A DNA stretch of 12,529 bases, taken from the NCBI GenBank assembly GCA_035772785.1, contig JAOCPU010000125.1, positions 1 through 12,529 on the forward strand. The letters run 5' to 3'. The DNA is from Phlebiopsis flavidoalba. Taxonomy: Eukaryota > Basidiomycota > Agaricomycetes > Polyporales > Phanerochaetaceae. Below are positions 1 to 8,063 of the stretch, piece by piece. Under the pieces are notes generated by a model. The model did no database searches. It was not told where the DNA came from and saw only the letters and a program-made list of their open reading frames with translations. The position numbers were made by a program, and so were the translations under genes. Each line of letters opens with the position of its first letter. Position 1 is the stretch's first letter.

Positions 1-42
1 ACACCTATAGGTGTACTCTTCTATCTTGCTCATCTGGATAGC
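1..42 (+). repeat. Left terminal inverted repeat of outer element
   Basis: It begins with the perfect 14-base palindrome ACACCTATAGGTGT and runs through TTCTATC, GCTCA and GGATAGC blocks. Each block recurs in order, in reverse complement, at 12483-12518. The very tip of the window is the tip of the repeat, so bases further out may be missing. Confidence 0.75.
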
Positions 43-784
43 AGATTCACCTGGACCTCACCGACTCTTGCCCCACTTAAACAATTCGGGGATAAACCCT
101 CTAGTATATCCGGCTTATGGCTTATACACCGGAAACCTGCTCTTGCTGCATGCTGGCTTTTTTTTTTCTTTTTTAATTCTGCTATGCCCCCTGTCAGGTA
201 GCGCAGCGTCTGAGTTCCTCACAGCCATATGGCCTCAAGGCGACCCCAAACTGGCCCGCAGCCGGCTTGTCTCCGACGTCTGATCTGGCGCATCAATAAG
301 GCACAGGGGTGATGTTCCTCCCATCAAACGGCAATATTGTGCGTCCCCTATATTTCCCAGTGTCGGCAACACCCGCACATTGCTGCTCGCCATCCGACCA
401 GGAAAGTTCTGTCATTGTCGTTTGGCCTGCCCTGCCCCTATCTCCACCCTTCTGCATCCATTTCTTCTTGTTTTTTGGATGCATGTGATGGCAGCAGTCT
501 TGAAGTGATACAAGACAGTATCTAGAGAGAAGGAGAGAAGAGGAACGAGCAGGAACAAAGAGAACAGCGAGGGCAGTGGAGGGGAGGGGGGATGGAAGAG
601 GGAGCGCCCGCTGCTAATGCGCTATTGCACCACAAGTGCCCCAGCACCTGCCCTCAACCTCCTTGTGATAATGATAACATACAAAATCACTTTCTCTCCG
701 CCATTCTGGCTGGGCTCCCTCACGTCCCACGACTGTTCAATTGCAGTTTTATAAGTATCCAGAAGAATTTATGTAGTATATAGT
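43..784. other. Left arm, no gene seen; T-tract and purine-rich tract
   Basis: No frame in this stretch has recognisable protein features. It holds a T10CT6 run at 158-174 and a strongly purine-rich (GA) stretch at about 524-604 just before an ATG at 592. The 63-codon frame from that ATG resembles nothing I know and has no splice or domain signal. The stretch ends at the outer edge of the inner TIR element. Confidence 0.5.
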
Positions 785-823
785 CATCTCGAGAATCCTC
801 AAAAACTAATCCGCACAAATTAG
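785..823 (+). repeat. Left TIR of inner element
   Basis: It starts CATCTCGAGAATCC and continues into ACTAATCCGCAC. It pairs with the reverse complement of 4257-4295 at 32 of 39 positions without gaps, so the two ends are homologous but clearly aged. Confidence 0.7.
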
Positions 824-1591
824 TGAAAACCCCCCTTACATGCTGTATACTTGAAACAAACAGATAGCTAATGACACTAAACCACTAATGCATTAATCCA
901 CTACTATTCACATACTTTTTTTGCAGCTTATTTGAGACTAATCTAGTAAATCACTTATTTCCATTTCTCCTGACTTTAATCAGCTAATTTGTGACTTTCA
1001 TTGCTGTAATGGACTTTTTGCCTATTTCCCTGCTTTATCAGTGTGTTATAGCTGGCTTTCTCATGGTTAATTCATTTTTCTACTATTTGTATGCTTATAT
1101 ATGGCTTTTGGGAGTTTTACATCATGTTAAGAAACTTCTTTTTACACTTTTTTCAGGCTTAACTACTACTGCATTAATTGGCTATTGAGAAGCTATTGAA
1201 GAGTTTATGATGAAATAACATGAATTATGTCTGTTAATGCACTTTCAGTGAATTATCTGGCTGCTTAGATCTTACTTACTCTACAGTATATTGCTATTCA
1301 GTATACTGGCAGGAAAACTATCAATTTGTGTATATCTAATCATGTTTATCAATTTGCTTACTGATTAAGTCACTTTTATCCAACCAAATTAAATAATGGG
1401 ATTGTATCACTGAAGTATCAGTATATATGTCTTGACAACACACAGCTCTAATGAGAATGTCTTGAAGCTTTGTCATTACTGTAAGAGCAGTCATTGAGTT
1501 TACAAACATACTACTACTCACACAGAATAGCTCAGTAATCTCTATGGTATACAGAGACCAAAGTTGCTACAGAGTTCCAGTACAATGAATA

Positions 1592-1782
1592 TTATAACCA
1601 GCGATTCTAGATGATGTAGAGGTCAGAACCCAAGTAACCACAATTAACAAACTCACGCCAATCAGATGCCAAGTCCATAGCCCATAGGCGCCTTGACTGT
1701 ACTCCGGTCGCGATAGTAGCTCGTCGATAATTCGTTGAGCACTGCCCGCCCGAATTCTCTTTACTCGTCCGTGCAATGCATG
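1592..1782 (-). pseudogene. Unrecognised coding relic with a fungal-type 50-base intron
   Basis: On the minus strand a 42-codon open stretch (1782 down to 1657) ends in ...AYGLWTWHLIG at a codon boundary. The next bases, 1656 down to 1607, form an ideal short fungal intron: GTGAGT donor, CTGAC branch site and CTAG acceptor, 50 bases long. The second exon adds only N-R-W-L before a TAA at 1592-1594. Upstream in the same frame is a TAG (1783-1785) directly before the exon, which could be the end of an acceptor or a mutated CAG. Beyond it the frame stays coding-like for about 40 codons (it includes KQRIERLKMAHARGM). The composition (RIIDELLSRPEYSQ, aromatic GLWTWH) looks like real protein, but I do not recognise the family. 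Without splicing, the intron would read as a false membrane segment. It may be the C-terminal end of a captured host or transposon gene. Confidence 0.4.
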
Positions 1783-2082
1783 CTACATTCCGCGTGCATG
1801 CGCCATTTTGAGTCTCTCGATGCGCTGTTTTCTGTCCGGTTGGCTACGCGCAAGCGCCGGAACTCGACTGCGCGCGACTCTAAGGTCAAAGCGCCCGGTT
1901 CGACTTCACTCTACCACCACTGGACGTCGTTTGCAAGCACGACGCGGCCTCTCTCTCGCTCGCAGGCGCCAGGGGCCTCTTACGAGGCTTTCTGATGGAC
2001 TCTTCTTTATATCTCCCCTCCACACTCCCCACTCGTTCCTTACCGCGCTGCGCGCCGACCCTCGAACACCACCGTGCACCTG

Positions 2083-2180
2083 ACTTGCGCACCGTCGGAC
2101 CTGCGCACGTCGTCGACCTGCGCACCGTCTCGGACCTGCGCACCGTCGGACCTGCGCACCGTCGGACCTGCGCATCCGAC
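2083..2180. repeat. Minisatellite, about six copies of a 16-base unit
   Basis: The unit is close to GGACCTGCGCACCGTC. Two central copies are exact; outer copies carry one- or two-base indels (ACGTCGTCG, ACCGTCTCGG). Because 16 is not a multiple of three, each copy shifts the reading frame, so the array is unlikely to have expanded under coding selection. The long minus-strand frames rich in RRSDGAQV across it are translation products of the repeat, not evidence of a gene. Confidence 0.85.
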
Positions 2181-2433
2181 GAGCCCCGGGACCACAAGGA
2201 TCGAAGACCCATGCGGACGACATACAACGCTTACAAGAGGCCAGTTTGGGGACGGCCGGGCTGGACGTTGTTCTTCAGGCACCATGCGGAACTGGGGTCC
2301 TGCCTTGAGGGATGATGCTAGCCCTAGCGATCTCCGCGGGCACGTCCGGTGGAGTGATTCAGAGCACTTCCCTGAGTACAGGTGAAGTAGTAACTTCCTG
2401 GCCGATCTGACGACGACTTGTCGTGGCACCAAT
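2181..2433 (-). pseudogene. Unrecognised coding-like relic with two TGA stops
   Basis: One minus-strand frame reads protein-like from 2433 to about 2181, including RQIGQEVTTSPVLREVL, ITPPDVPAEIARASIIPQG and LASCKRCMSSAWVFDPCGPG. It is broken only by TGA at 2359-2361 and 2275-2277, each explicable by a CGA to TGA transition. The last segment contains CKRC followed by a further Cys, reminiscent of cysteine-cluster (C-x2-C) nucleic-acid-binding motifs in fungal proteins and retroelement leaders, but later Cys residues are missing. The frame runs straight into the minisatellite. It happens to share phase with the relic at 1592-1782, so both could derive from one gene later split by repeat growth. 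GC-rich DNA produces long open frames by chance, so this is tentative. Confidence 0.25.
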
Positions 2434-2735
2434 CTACAAATCCTGGTTGCTTCGATAAACATAATACCACAACCACCGCTGGTGAAGGAATCCCTACGCC
2501 CTCCGGTCATCGATCCCGCTCTCTCACTCTCTTTCTTCGTCGCGTAGTTAGGCCCTGCGCTCCCACCTTTCTCGATGGCCCGCCCATCTGGCCGCATACC
2601 GCCGGGTCACTTCCTCAGGCCCTTATGCATGCCCTCGGCGCGGCTTCGTCTCCACTCGTCCTGTCTCGGACTTCTGCTCCAAGCCCCACACTCCTCTCGA
2701 CTGTCTTGCGCTCCATCTAGACGCATGTCGTTCTC

Positions 2736-2785
2736 GGGGGGTGTGGGGGGGGGGGGGGGGGGGGGGGGGTGGGGGCTCCACAAAA

Positions 2786-2825
<40 letters not shown>
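2736..2825. repeat. Extreme homopolymer junction: G25 followed by A38
   Basis: An uninterrupted run of 25 G (2745-2769) sits in a wider G-rich stretch (2736-2775). After CTCCACAAAAAT there are 38 uninterrupted A (2788-2825). The proline- and phenylalanine-repeat frames read across this on the minus strand are artefacts of the homopolymers. The G run could form G-quadruplex structure. Run lengths this long are also a known weak point of sequencing and assembly, so the exact counts are uncertain. Confidence 0.9.
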
Positions 2826-2827
<2 letters not shown>

Positions 2828-2903
2828 AAATCAAGGAGCCGAGCAACCAACCTTCCCAAAAACGGGGCCGTCCGACAGTAGCTGGCCGGGATGCCGCGTT
2901 TCT

Positions 2904-3375
2904 AACGATAACCCTCGGTTCCCTTTCTCAACACCTCCGCCTCTCGCGCCACTGGGAATAGGCCGGGGCGGCGCCCTTTAAATTCAAACGCAAAACGTCG
3001 CCTCCGCCTTTCCCGGAGTCTCGGGTCCACTGCCCTTGCCTCGCCAACAAAAAAAAGGCGCCCTACGCCTCCTATGGTGGTGTAATACACCACCACCCGA
3101 TCCTGCAAGTCCTGGTTGGCCCACAGCACATCGGCAGCGCGAAAGGGGGGGCTGCGAACGGAAAACACTATTTCCGACGGATGCGTCTGGCGCACGGTCA
3201 CTGGGGTGGTGCGGACCTCGTCGTCGCTCGCTATTGGTCGATCTTCGCCGCCCCCCCCCGTCGCCGCCCCCTCCCCCCAGACCCCCCCCTTCCCCCCCCG
3301 TGACCACGGACCCCTGCTACGTCGATCGCCAGCGACTCTCCGGCGCCCGCCATTGGCCACGAGGGCCCTCGTCAA
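2904..3375. other. GC-rich block with overlapping open frames on both strands, unassigned
   Basis: A minus-strand frame (3375 to about 2902) includes the ordinary-looking segment AADVLWANQDLQDRVVVYYT. A plus-strand frame open from 2962 to 3300 without an early ATG includes GVIHHHPILQVLVGPQHIG and LAHGHWGGADLVVARYWSIF. Both look partly protein-like, and both run into proline-, arginine- or glycine-rich simple sequence near the C-tract. Two ATTGG (inverted CCAAT) motifs lie at about 3233 and 3352, so this could be a captured promoter and first-exon region. I recognise no family and cannot decide the strand. Confidence 0.25.
3075..3095. other. Perfect hairpin, 9-base stem and 3-base loop
   Basis: TGGTGGTGT, AAT, ACACCACCA form a perfect inverted repeat. 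Its position inside the GC-rich block, within both competing open frames, gives no clear function. Confidence 0.6.
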
Positions 3376-3411
3376 CCCTCCGTCTCAAAAAAAAAAGAAA
3401 AAAAAAAAAAA
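3248..3411. repeat. C-rich tract and A10-G-A14 tract
   Basis: About 3248-3300 is almost pure C with occasional G, T and A (potential i-motif, or G-quadruplex on the other strand). At 3387-3411 there is a run of 10 A, one G and 14 A. Together with 2736-2825 these make a cluster of homopolymers within 700 bases, which is why several artificial poly-Pro, poly-Lys and poly-Phe frames appear here. Confidence 0.8.
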
Positions 3412-3496
3412 GGTGCCCCCACCCCCCTTGGTGCCCTGCCACTGCCCCCTTTCAACGCATGCACCCCGGCCCTCGCCCTCCTCAGCGCCTTCGTCC

Positions 3497-3780
3497 ATGG
3501 CCACGTCCTGCGCCCTCCCCGACTACCACGGCTCCGCCGGCTCCACCTCCGGCTCCACCTCCGCCACCTTCTACATCGGGAACGTGCCCACGAGTGCCAC
3601 GCTGTCAAGTCCCCGGGCGCTTTCATGGCCCACTATGAATGCAACTATGGCGCACCGCCGTAGCCGTGACCACCACAGGCACGGCCTACGATATGGGTGC
3701 GTTTCTCACTTCATCCGGAGCCGCCACACTTACGCCAACGTGCATAGCACGGAGGCTTCAACGGGGGCACGCTAGTGTCC
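3497..3780 (+). pseudogene. Frameshifted coding-like relic, unknown product
   Basis: Plus-strand coding character moves between frames. From an ATG at 3497 the frame gives a Ser/Gly/Thr-rich N-terminus ending in SATFYIGNVPTSATL. At about 3590 the plausible frame shifts to AHECHAVKSPGAFMAHYEC followed by NYGAPP and a TAG at 3661. Then a third frame gives AVTTTGTAYDMGAFLTSSGA and LTPTC. The Cys spacing in the middle segment and the Gly/Thr-rich tail would suit a small secreted or surface protein, but I do not recognise a family and no signal peptide is evident. It lies at the downstream edge of the GC-rich core of the inner TIR element. The shifting frames argue for a dead copy; a short intron near 3590 is another possibility, but I see no good donor there. 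Confidence 0.3.
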
Positions 3781-4256
3781 TTGTTTGCGCCCCACACATT
3801 GTCTGCGCACCACGACGCTGCAACCACTACGCGCATAGCTACACTGGGGACCAATCACATACTTGAGTGCACATGTTTCAACATCTTGTTGTCCGTGTAA
3901 GATTTCTTTTTTTTAGGCCACTATGTTGTTGTATGTAGTATCTGTATGTAGTGGTATAAATGATAAAATATACCTGTTGAACATATCAGAGACCATGCTA
4001 GATGCCTGGGCTATACCTATATCTACTATATGCAAAAATATAATGTACTGAAAGGTGTGAATAAGTTGAAAAGTGACTTAGCTGTGTATTAGCCCCAGAG
4101 TACCAGATTAACAGAATAGTGTGCGGAAAGTGCCAAAAAAGTGACGAATTAGTGGGCTGATAGCGCCAAATTAATGAACCAACTACAATAAGAGGACTGG
4201 ATTTCCGGGGGAATTAATGCTAATTCACTAATCCACTATTTCTTGCAAGATTAGTG

Positions 4257-4295
4257 TTAATTGGTGTGGATTAGTATTGGGGGATTCCCGAGATG
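4257..4295 (-). repeat. Right TIR of inner element
   Basis: Read on the minus strand it starts CATCTCGGGAATCCCCC and continues into ACTAATCCACACC. Just inside, at about 4205-4256, are further GGATTAGTG/AATTAG motifs and a second GGGGGAATTAA block that resembles the terminal motif, suggesting internal duplication of subterminal sites. Confidence 0.7.
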
Positions 4296-4889
4296 GTAGG
4301 CATATAAATATTCAGTAAACAGTTCTTTTCACCGCTGAATTGTGACAATAAATGATAACATACACTTAACTGATGCACTGTGAGCATCCTTTTTGCTCTA
4401 GTGCAATTTTTACCACATACATACATCTCCAAATGAGTCATATTATACCATACATTACTTATGACACTAGCTAAGAGAGTTACTACAGTGCCAAAGCAGC
4501 TGAGGGCATGTGAGGTAGCTCCGTGAGCATGCCTGAGAAGGAGGGTTCAGGAACAGCCTCCACAATAGTCTCTATCTTTCTCTTATGCTGCCATATAATG
4601 TACTATACGATGGAAGTATAATTGATAAGAAATTGAGGTGTGGAAATGATTTTACACTCCTCTAAAGCGGTCACATTATGGGCAAATAATGTTTCAATTT
4701 TGCTCATTTGAATATGGATTTGTGCTCTTACATGCTTGATCAAAACGCACCTTAATGTATGGCATTTGCAGGGCTATTGTCACGAGTTGCTAAGACAAAA
4801 ACAACGCTCAAACGGTTAGGAGCATCTTATATTGAGTGTGGTTATGCATGAACAACATTTAATTCCCTAAAGACAATATTCGAATTTCT
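4296..4889. other. AT-rich stretch between inner element and LTR, no gene
   Basis: No recognisable frame. The best non-random-looking piece is a 39-codon minus-strand open stretch (4602 to 4486, including IETIVEAVPEPSFSGMLTEL), which is too short and lacks splice context. Confidence 0.4.
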
Positions 4890-5340
4890 TGTAGTATTAG
4901 TCAGACTGGTCACGTGACATAGAAGGTGCTGGAAGATTCAAGAACTATGACGTCATCAAGCACGTGACTCATCAGTCAGTGGATTACTCAGCTTTAGTAG
5001 TGTACAATGACTCAGCCTCAAACATGCTTCATCAGCCTTGGCTGTGTATTTGAAATGGACCTCTGTAGTAGTATAAAAACTGGCAGCACTCTACCTGGGG
5101 ACCTCAGTTTTCGACCTCTTGGTCCTCAGGTAAGAGTCCTCTCACACTGTAGTAGATACGAGCACAATATTGACTTGGTCCTCAGCCTACAACAGTTTGC
5201 TGTTACCGTCGGCGTCGTCACTTGCATATACACACCCGCATTTGCCCTAGCTCTGGTCCCCCTCGTCCCCTTGACAGTCTGTTAAGATCGTCACTGGCTG
5301 CTATCGTCCTCGCCTACATGCTTGGGCCTTAGTTGTGACA
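4890..5340 (+). mobile_element. 5' LTR of a Ty3/Gypsy-type retrotransposon
   Basis: The stretch starts TGTAGTATTAG and ends TTGTGACA, giving the usual TG...CA limits with a TGT/ACA inverted tip. It has U3-like features: GTCACGTGAC at 4909-4918, TGACGTCA at 4948-4955, CACGTGAC at 4961-4968, TGACTCA at 4965-4971 and again at 5008-5014, then a TATAAAA box at 5072-5078. A decayed gag follows in the right orientation. I see no second copy downstream, so the exact limits rest on the termini and the position relative to gag. A primer-binding site matching the usual TGG tRNA end is not obvious after 5340; the leader begins TTAGATCAAATTCACGA. Confidence 0.6.
4909..5078 (+). promoter_or_regulatory. U3 enhancer-like palindromes and TATA box
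   Basis: There are two CACGTGAC E-boxes, one TGACGTCA (CRE/ATF type), two TGACTCA (AP-1/Gcn4 type) and TATAAAA, all in the first 190 bases of the LTR. The density of bZIP and bHLH palindromes suggests transcription of the element once responded to stress or amino-acid regulators. The sites are seen; the regulation is inference. Confidence 0.45.
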
Positions 5341-6651
5341 TTAGATCAAATTCACGATCAACGACCGGGCTTCAGCACTCAACCCTCCACCATCTACCTA
5401 CTCCTTGAGACTCTTATTGAACCGCACCCATTAGTTATTACCAAAGACTTTGACACTTTTTGTTCACTGTACCCCAGACGGAAACCAGCTACAAGGCGCG
5501 CGCCCGTGAACCTTGGTACTAACCAGATCCCCCCCCTAGCAACAAGTGCGCCTACCCGATACACGCGTGTAGTCACCCGAGAAACTGCCGTAGATCCAAC
5601 TCTACGTACCAGGTCAATCCCTAGAGCTCATACCTTGCCTCTCTACCTAGAGTAAGGCTTGATTGAGAGCAGTCTATTGATGCAGCCTTTGACTGTAGGA
5701 GGCTACAAAAAGCAGTTGAAGAAGCTTGTCATGAGCGTCCTTGAGCTCGTGTCTCAAGAGACTAAACAGATAGCTGGAAAGCCAGTTTCTATTGGGCTAG
5801 ACAGTACCTAGTATAGTAGTCATATAGTGTCTGCGCCATTCGAAGTCTCCCTCTCACATTTTCCTCTATTCCATAAACATGGAGGCACATAACCTACCCT
5901 GTGCAGGAAAACAATACGCCCACGAGGCCTAGGAAGAAAGAAACGTCTACAAATTTAGAGGTTGCTGGATTCTGTGCCAACAAGGACACTGTCTCAATTG
6001 CCTCACCTACTGCCGCAAGCTCTAATTCCAACACTATATAAACCGCAACTATTGAGTTGCCCAAACCCAACGACTTTATCACTCCCCCAACCCACTACTG
6101 CCCGCTATGGCGACACTCTTACATTAACAACTGCAGGCTCTAATCCAGGGTGTTCTCAATGGTATGAATCTCTCAACGCACGAAGAGAGCAGTACCTATA
6201 CCCAGAGAAGTATCAAGAAGGGCCGCACCCAACCCGATGACTTTGGAACGATTCATATCCAGGTCAGGCTTACGTAGTAGCTTGCAGAATCACCGATGAA
6301 AAGAAGAAAGTTCTGCTAGCCATTAGCAGGCTTACAGAGAAAGGCCATCTCAGCCTGAGCTATTCCCATCACCAACCACATGTCAGATAACAAATGGAGC
6401 ACTACACGGAGATTACGACACACCCTCGAAAAGTTCTTCATTGAACTACGCAAGGCCTTCTCCTACCAAGTACATTACCAAGATAGCCCAAATACAGCTC
6501 CAGAAGTTATGCAGCCTTGAGCACCCACAGCGAGGCACAAGGAATATAGTGCAGTACATTGCAGAGTTCTAGACTCTGGCCTCACGGACAGGAGCAGGAG
6601 ATGAGTTGAAAAAGCTATGGTTCTACCTCAGGGAAAATTCCATTGATAATT
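5341..6651 (+). pseudogene. Decayed leader and gag of a Ty3/Gypsy retrotransposon
   Basis: The C-terminal half is recognisable as Gypsy Gag but runs through three frames. From 6283 frame 1 gives CRITDEKKKVLLAISRLTEK. At about 6345 it continues in frame 2 with AISA, a TGA where gag usually has Trp (6356-6358), then AIPITNHMSDNKWS and LEKFFIELRKAFSY. From 6468 frame 3 gives IAQIQLQKLCSLEHPQRGT, IVQYIAEF, a TAG, then LASRTGAGDELKKLWFYL. The block (V/I)xxYxAEFxxLAxxTGxxDEx(L)xxxFYxxL is the classic retrotransposon Gag signature. The 5' part (an open frame to 5655 and fragments to about 6240) is Pro/Thr-rich and only assignable by position. No zinc knuckle, protease, reverse transcriptase or integrase follows; homology ends near 6651, so the copy is truncated and inactive. 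Confidence 0.7.
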
Positions 6652-7984
6652 ATTGTTAATTCATTACTTGGCTGTTTCCTATCCGTTTCTTGTGTTTCCT
6701 GCCTATTATCTAGTTACTGTCTTTTATCTAATTACTGTTTTGTTATCATAGTTTCCTCTTATTAATGCTCTGTTTGCCTGTTAATAGTCTGTTATCAACC
6801 TGTTATCTGTGTTTCCGTTGTTATTTGGCCATTCAAGGATTACCGGTATTAGCAGCATGCATTTTAACATATTCTTTGCATATTATTGCTGATTTTATTT
6901 GGGTTTCCAGCTGTTATTTCATTTGTGTCAAAAGTCTAATAGGGCAGAATTTGTCTCATGACAGGCTGATATCTATGTTAGTGTGTTTTCTCATAGTTTG
7001 CTGTTTATTCAATTGTGTAATACTTTAGTTTTTTCGACCAAAGTGGACAAGAGTGCGACTGTGATGCAAAATGAACCAAGGTGGACAACTGGCCCAGCAA
7101 GCTGTGACCCATGACAGTGACCAGATTGTGTGAACCAGACGTGACGAATTTTTTGGCCCCAAAAGGGCAATTTGAATTTCATGTATCAATCTATTAGTTT
7201 ACTTACCATAATGTCAGAAAACAAGCCCGTTTGTATATTATTGGCAACAAATGTTGTTATTATTTCATGCATTTCTCCTTTTGCGCGCCACAGACACGTC
7301 CAAAATTGATGTGCACCAAGGGGAGTATCACATCCAGACTAACTTCCTTGTGACATGTGAACACTGTCAGCACAGATCGGTGCTCCGAGAGAGGTCTGTA
7401 ATGGCGTGACATCCAGCTTGGTCAAAAAACTACATATAACTCTAAAAATACCTACACCACATGATATATAGTATATGAAAACACCTAAACCTATTGTATT
7501 TCGATTACATATCATACATCACCAAATGTTATATTGCCATCGGAAACACTAGCCACTTTACTTATTTGAACAGTCAAATTGCAAAATAGCTGTGATATTA
7601 ATGTTCAACATAACTAAAGCACAATAATATAGTGTCATAGGTGATTGTGGACAAACATACCAATTTAGACCCTCAGAATATTTTATAACTAATGTGGTTA
7701 TATCTTGATTTGCCAAGGTAAAAAATGTACTAATGTAACACCGAATATATAAAGGTAAACCTATCAAATCAAAATATTTTCGCAGTTTACAGGAGATATA
7801 AGCATATAATTGGTAAGTGGGTCTATTAGGTTTTTTTTTTCCGCATTTTTGACTAATTTATAATGACTACATAAATATTAACCATCCATTCAACGACTGA
7901 AATGATGATTGAAGGTGAAAAACAATGTATGAATGTAGTTCAAAAGACTACTAGGTTATAATCAATGAGCAAGGAAATTGTTAT
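6652..7984. other. AT-rich unassigned stretch
   Basis: The first 370 bases are T-rich, with recurring CTGTTA, CTGTTATC and TTTCC words, and yield only hydrophobic chance frames. An imperfect repeat of CCAAAGTGGACAAG/CCAAGGTGGACAAC occurs at about 7038 and 7075. A 52-codon ORF with a Leu-rich start and a CEHCQH motif lies at 7251-7409. From 7410 to 7984 I see nothing beyond AT-rich DNA. Confidence 0.45.
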
Positions 7985-8063
7985 TTCCATGTAGCTTAGC
8001 TGGTTAGTGCATCAGTTCACTGAAGCATATGCTGAAGTTGCTAGTTCAAACCTGACAAAGGGA
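7985..8063 (+). pseudogene. tRNA-Met-like relic with pol III A and B boxes (possible SINE head)
   Basis: The sequence follows a tRNA layout. Acceptor arm 7985-7991 pairs with 8057-8063 at 5 of 7 positions. U8-A9 and a D-arm with GG and TTA are present (A box TAGCTTAGCTGGTTAGTGC, 7992-8010). The T-arm is GCTAG-TTCAAAC-CTGAC (8040-8056), which includes the B box GTTCAAACC. The anticodon region is CATCAG...CTGAAG, as in eukaryotic elongator tRNA-Met, but the loop is 16 rather than 7 bases and contains a direct repeat of CTGAAG (8020-8025, 8032-8037), so it was altered by duplication or carries an odd intron. A U-U and a C-A mismatch weaken the D and T stems. A functional tRNA is unlikely. A pol III-derived SINE or a dead tRNA gene fits better. 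Confidence 0.5.

Larger units (their letters stand above)
785..4295. mobile_element. Nested TIR DNA transposon, non-autonomous, with GC-rich captured core
   Basis: The ends at 785-823 and 4257-4295 are inverted repeats starting CATCTCG(A/G)GAATCC, matching at 32 of 39 positions without gaps. Inside both ends, AT-rich arms carry many copies of ACTAATCC, TTAGTG, CACTAA and TTAATCC in both orientations (about 805-970 and 4145-4280). Such clusters are typical of subterminal transposase-binding sites in hAT- and CACTA-like elements. The middle (about 1680-3870) switches sharply to GC-rich DNA with broken coding-like fragments on both strands, so the element may have captured host sequence in the manner of Pack-TIR elements. 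No transposase is visible. A target-site duplication is not clear: the left flank reads ...TATATAGT and the right flank GTAGGCAT.... The superfamily is undetermined. Confidence 0.6.

Noticed and set aside
991..1188. 65-codon hydrophobic ORF, looks like a membrane protein
   Set aside because: It starts at GTG, lies in the T-rich arm of the inner TIR element, and hydrophobicity follows from T-rich codons.
1886..2227. Two overlapping minus-strand ORFs of 105-113 codons over the minisatellite
   Set aside because: Their composition is dictated by the 16-base repeat, and competing frames are equally open; not genes in themselves.
2300..2597. Possible Old Yellow Enzyme-like segment (GGCGIMFIEAT) on the minus strand
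   Set aside because: Only a few residues resemble the family, and the following conserved residues are absent in every frame.
2575..2961. Plus and minus ORFs with poly-Gly/poly-Lys or poly-Phe/poly-Pro
   Set aside because: Direct translation of the G25 and A38 runs; no other protein feature.
4486..4602. 39-codon minus-strand open stretch with IETIVEAVPEPSFSGMLTEL
   Set aside because: Protein-like by eye, but without start, splice sites or neighbours, and within chance expectation.
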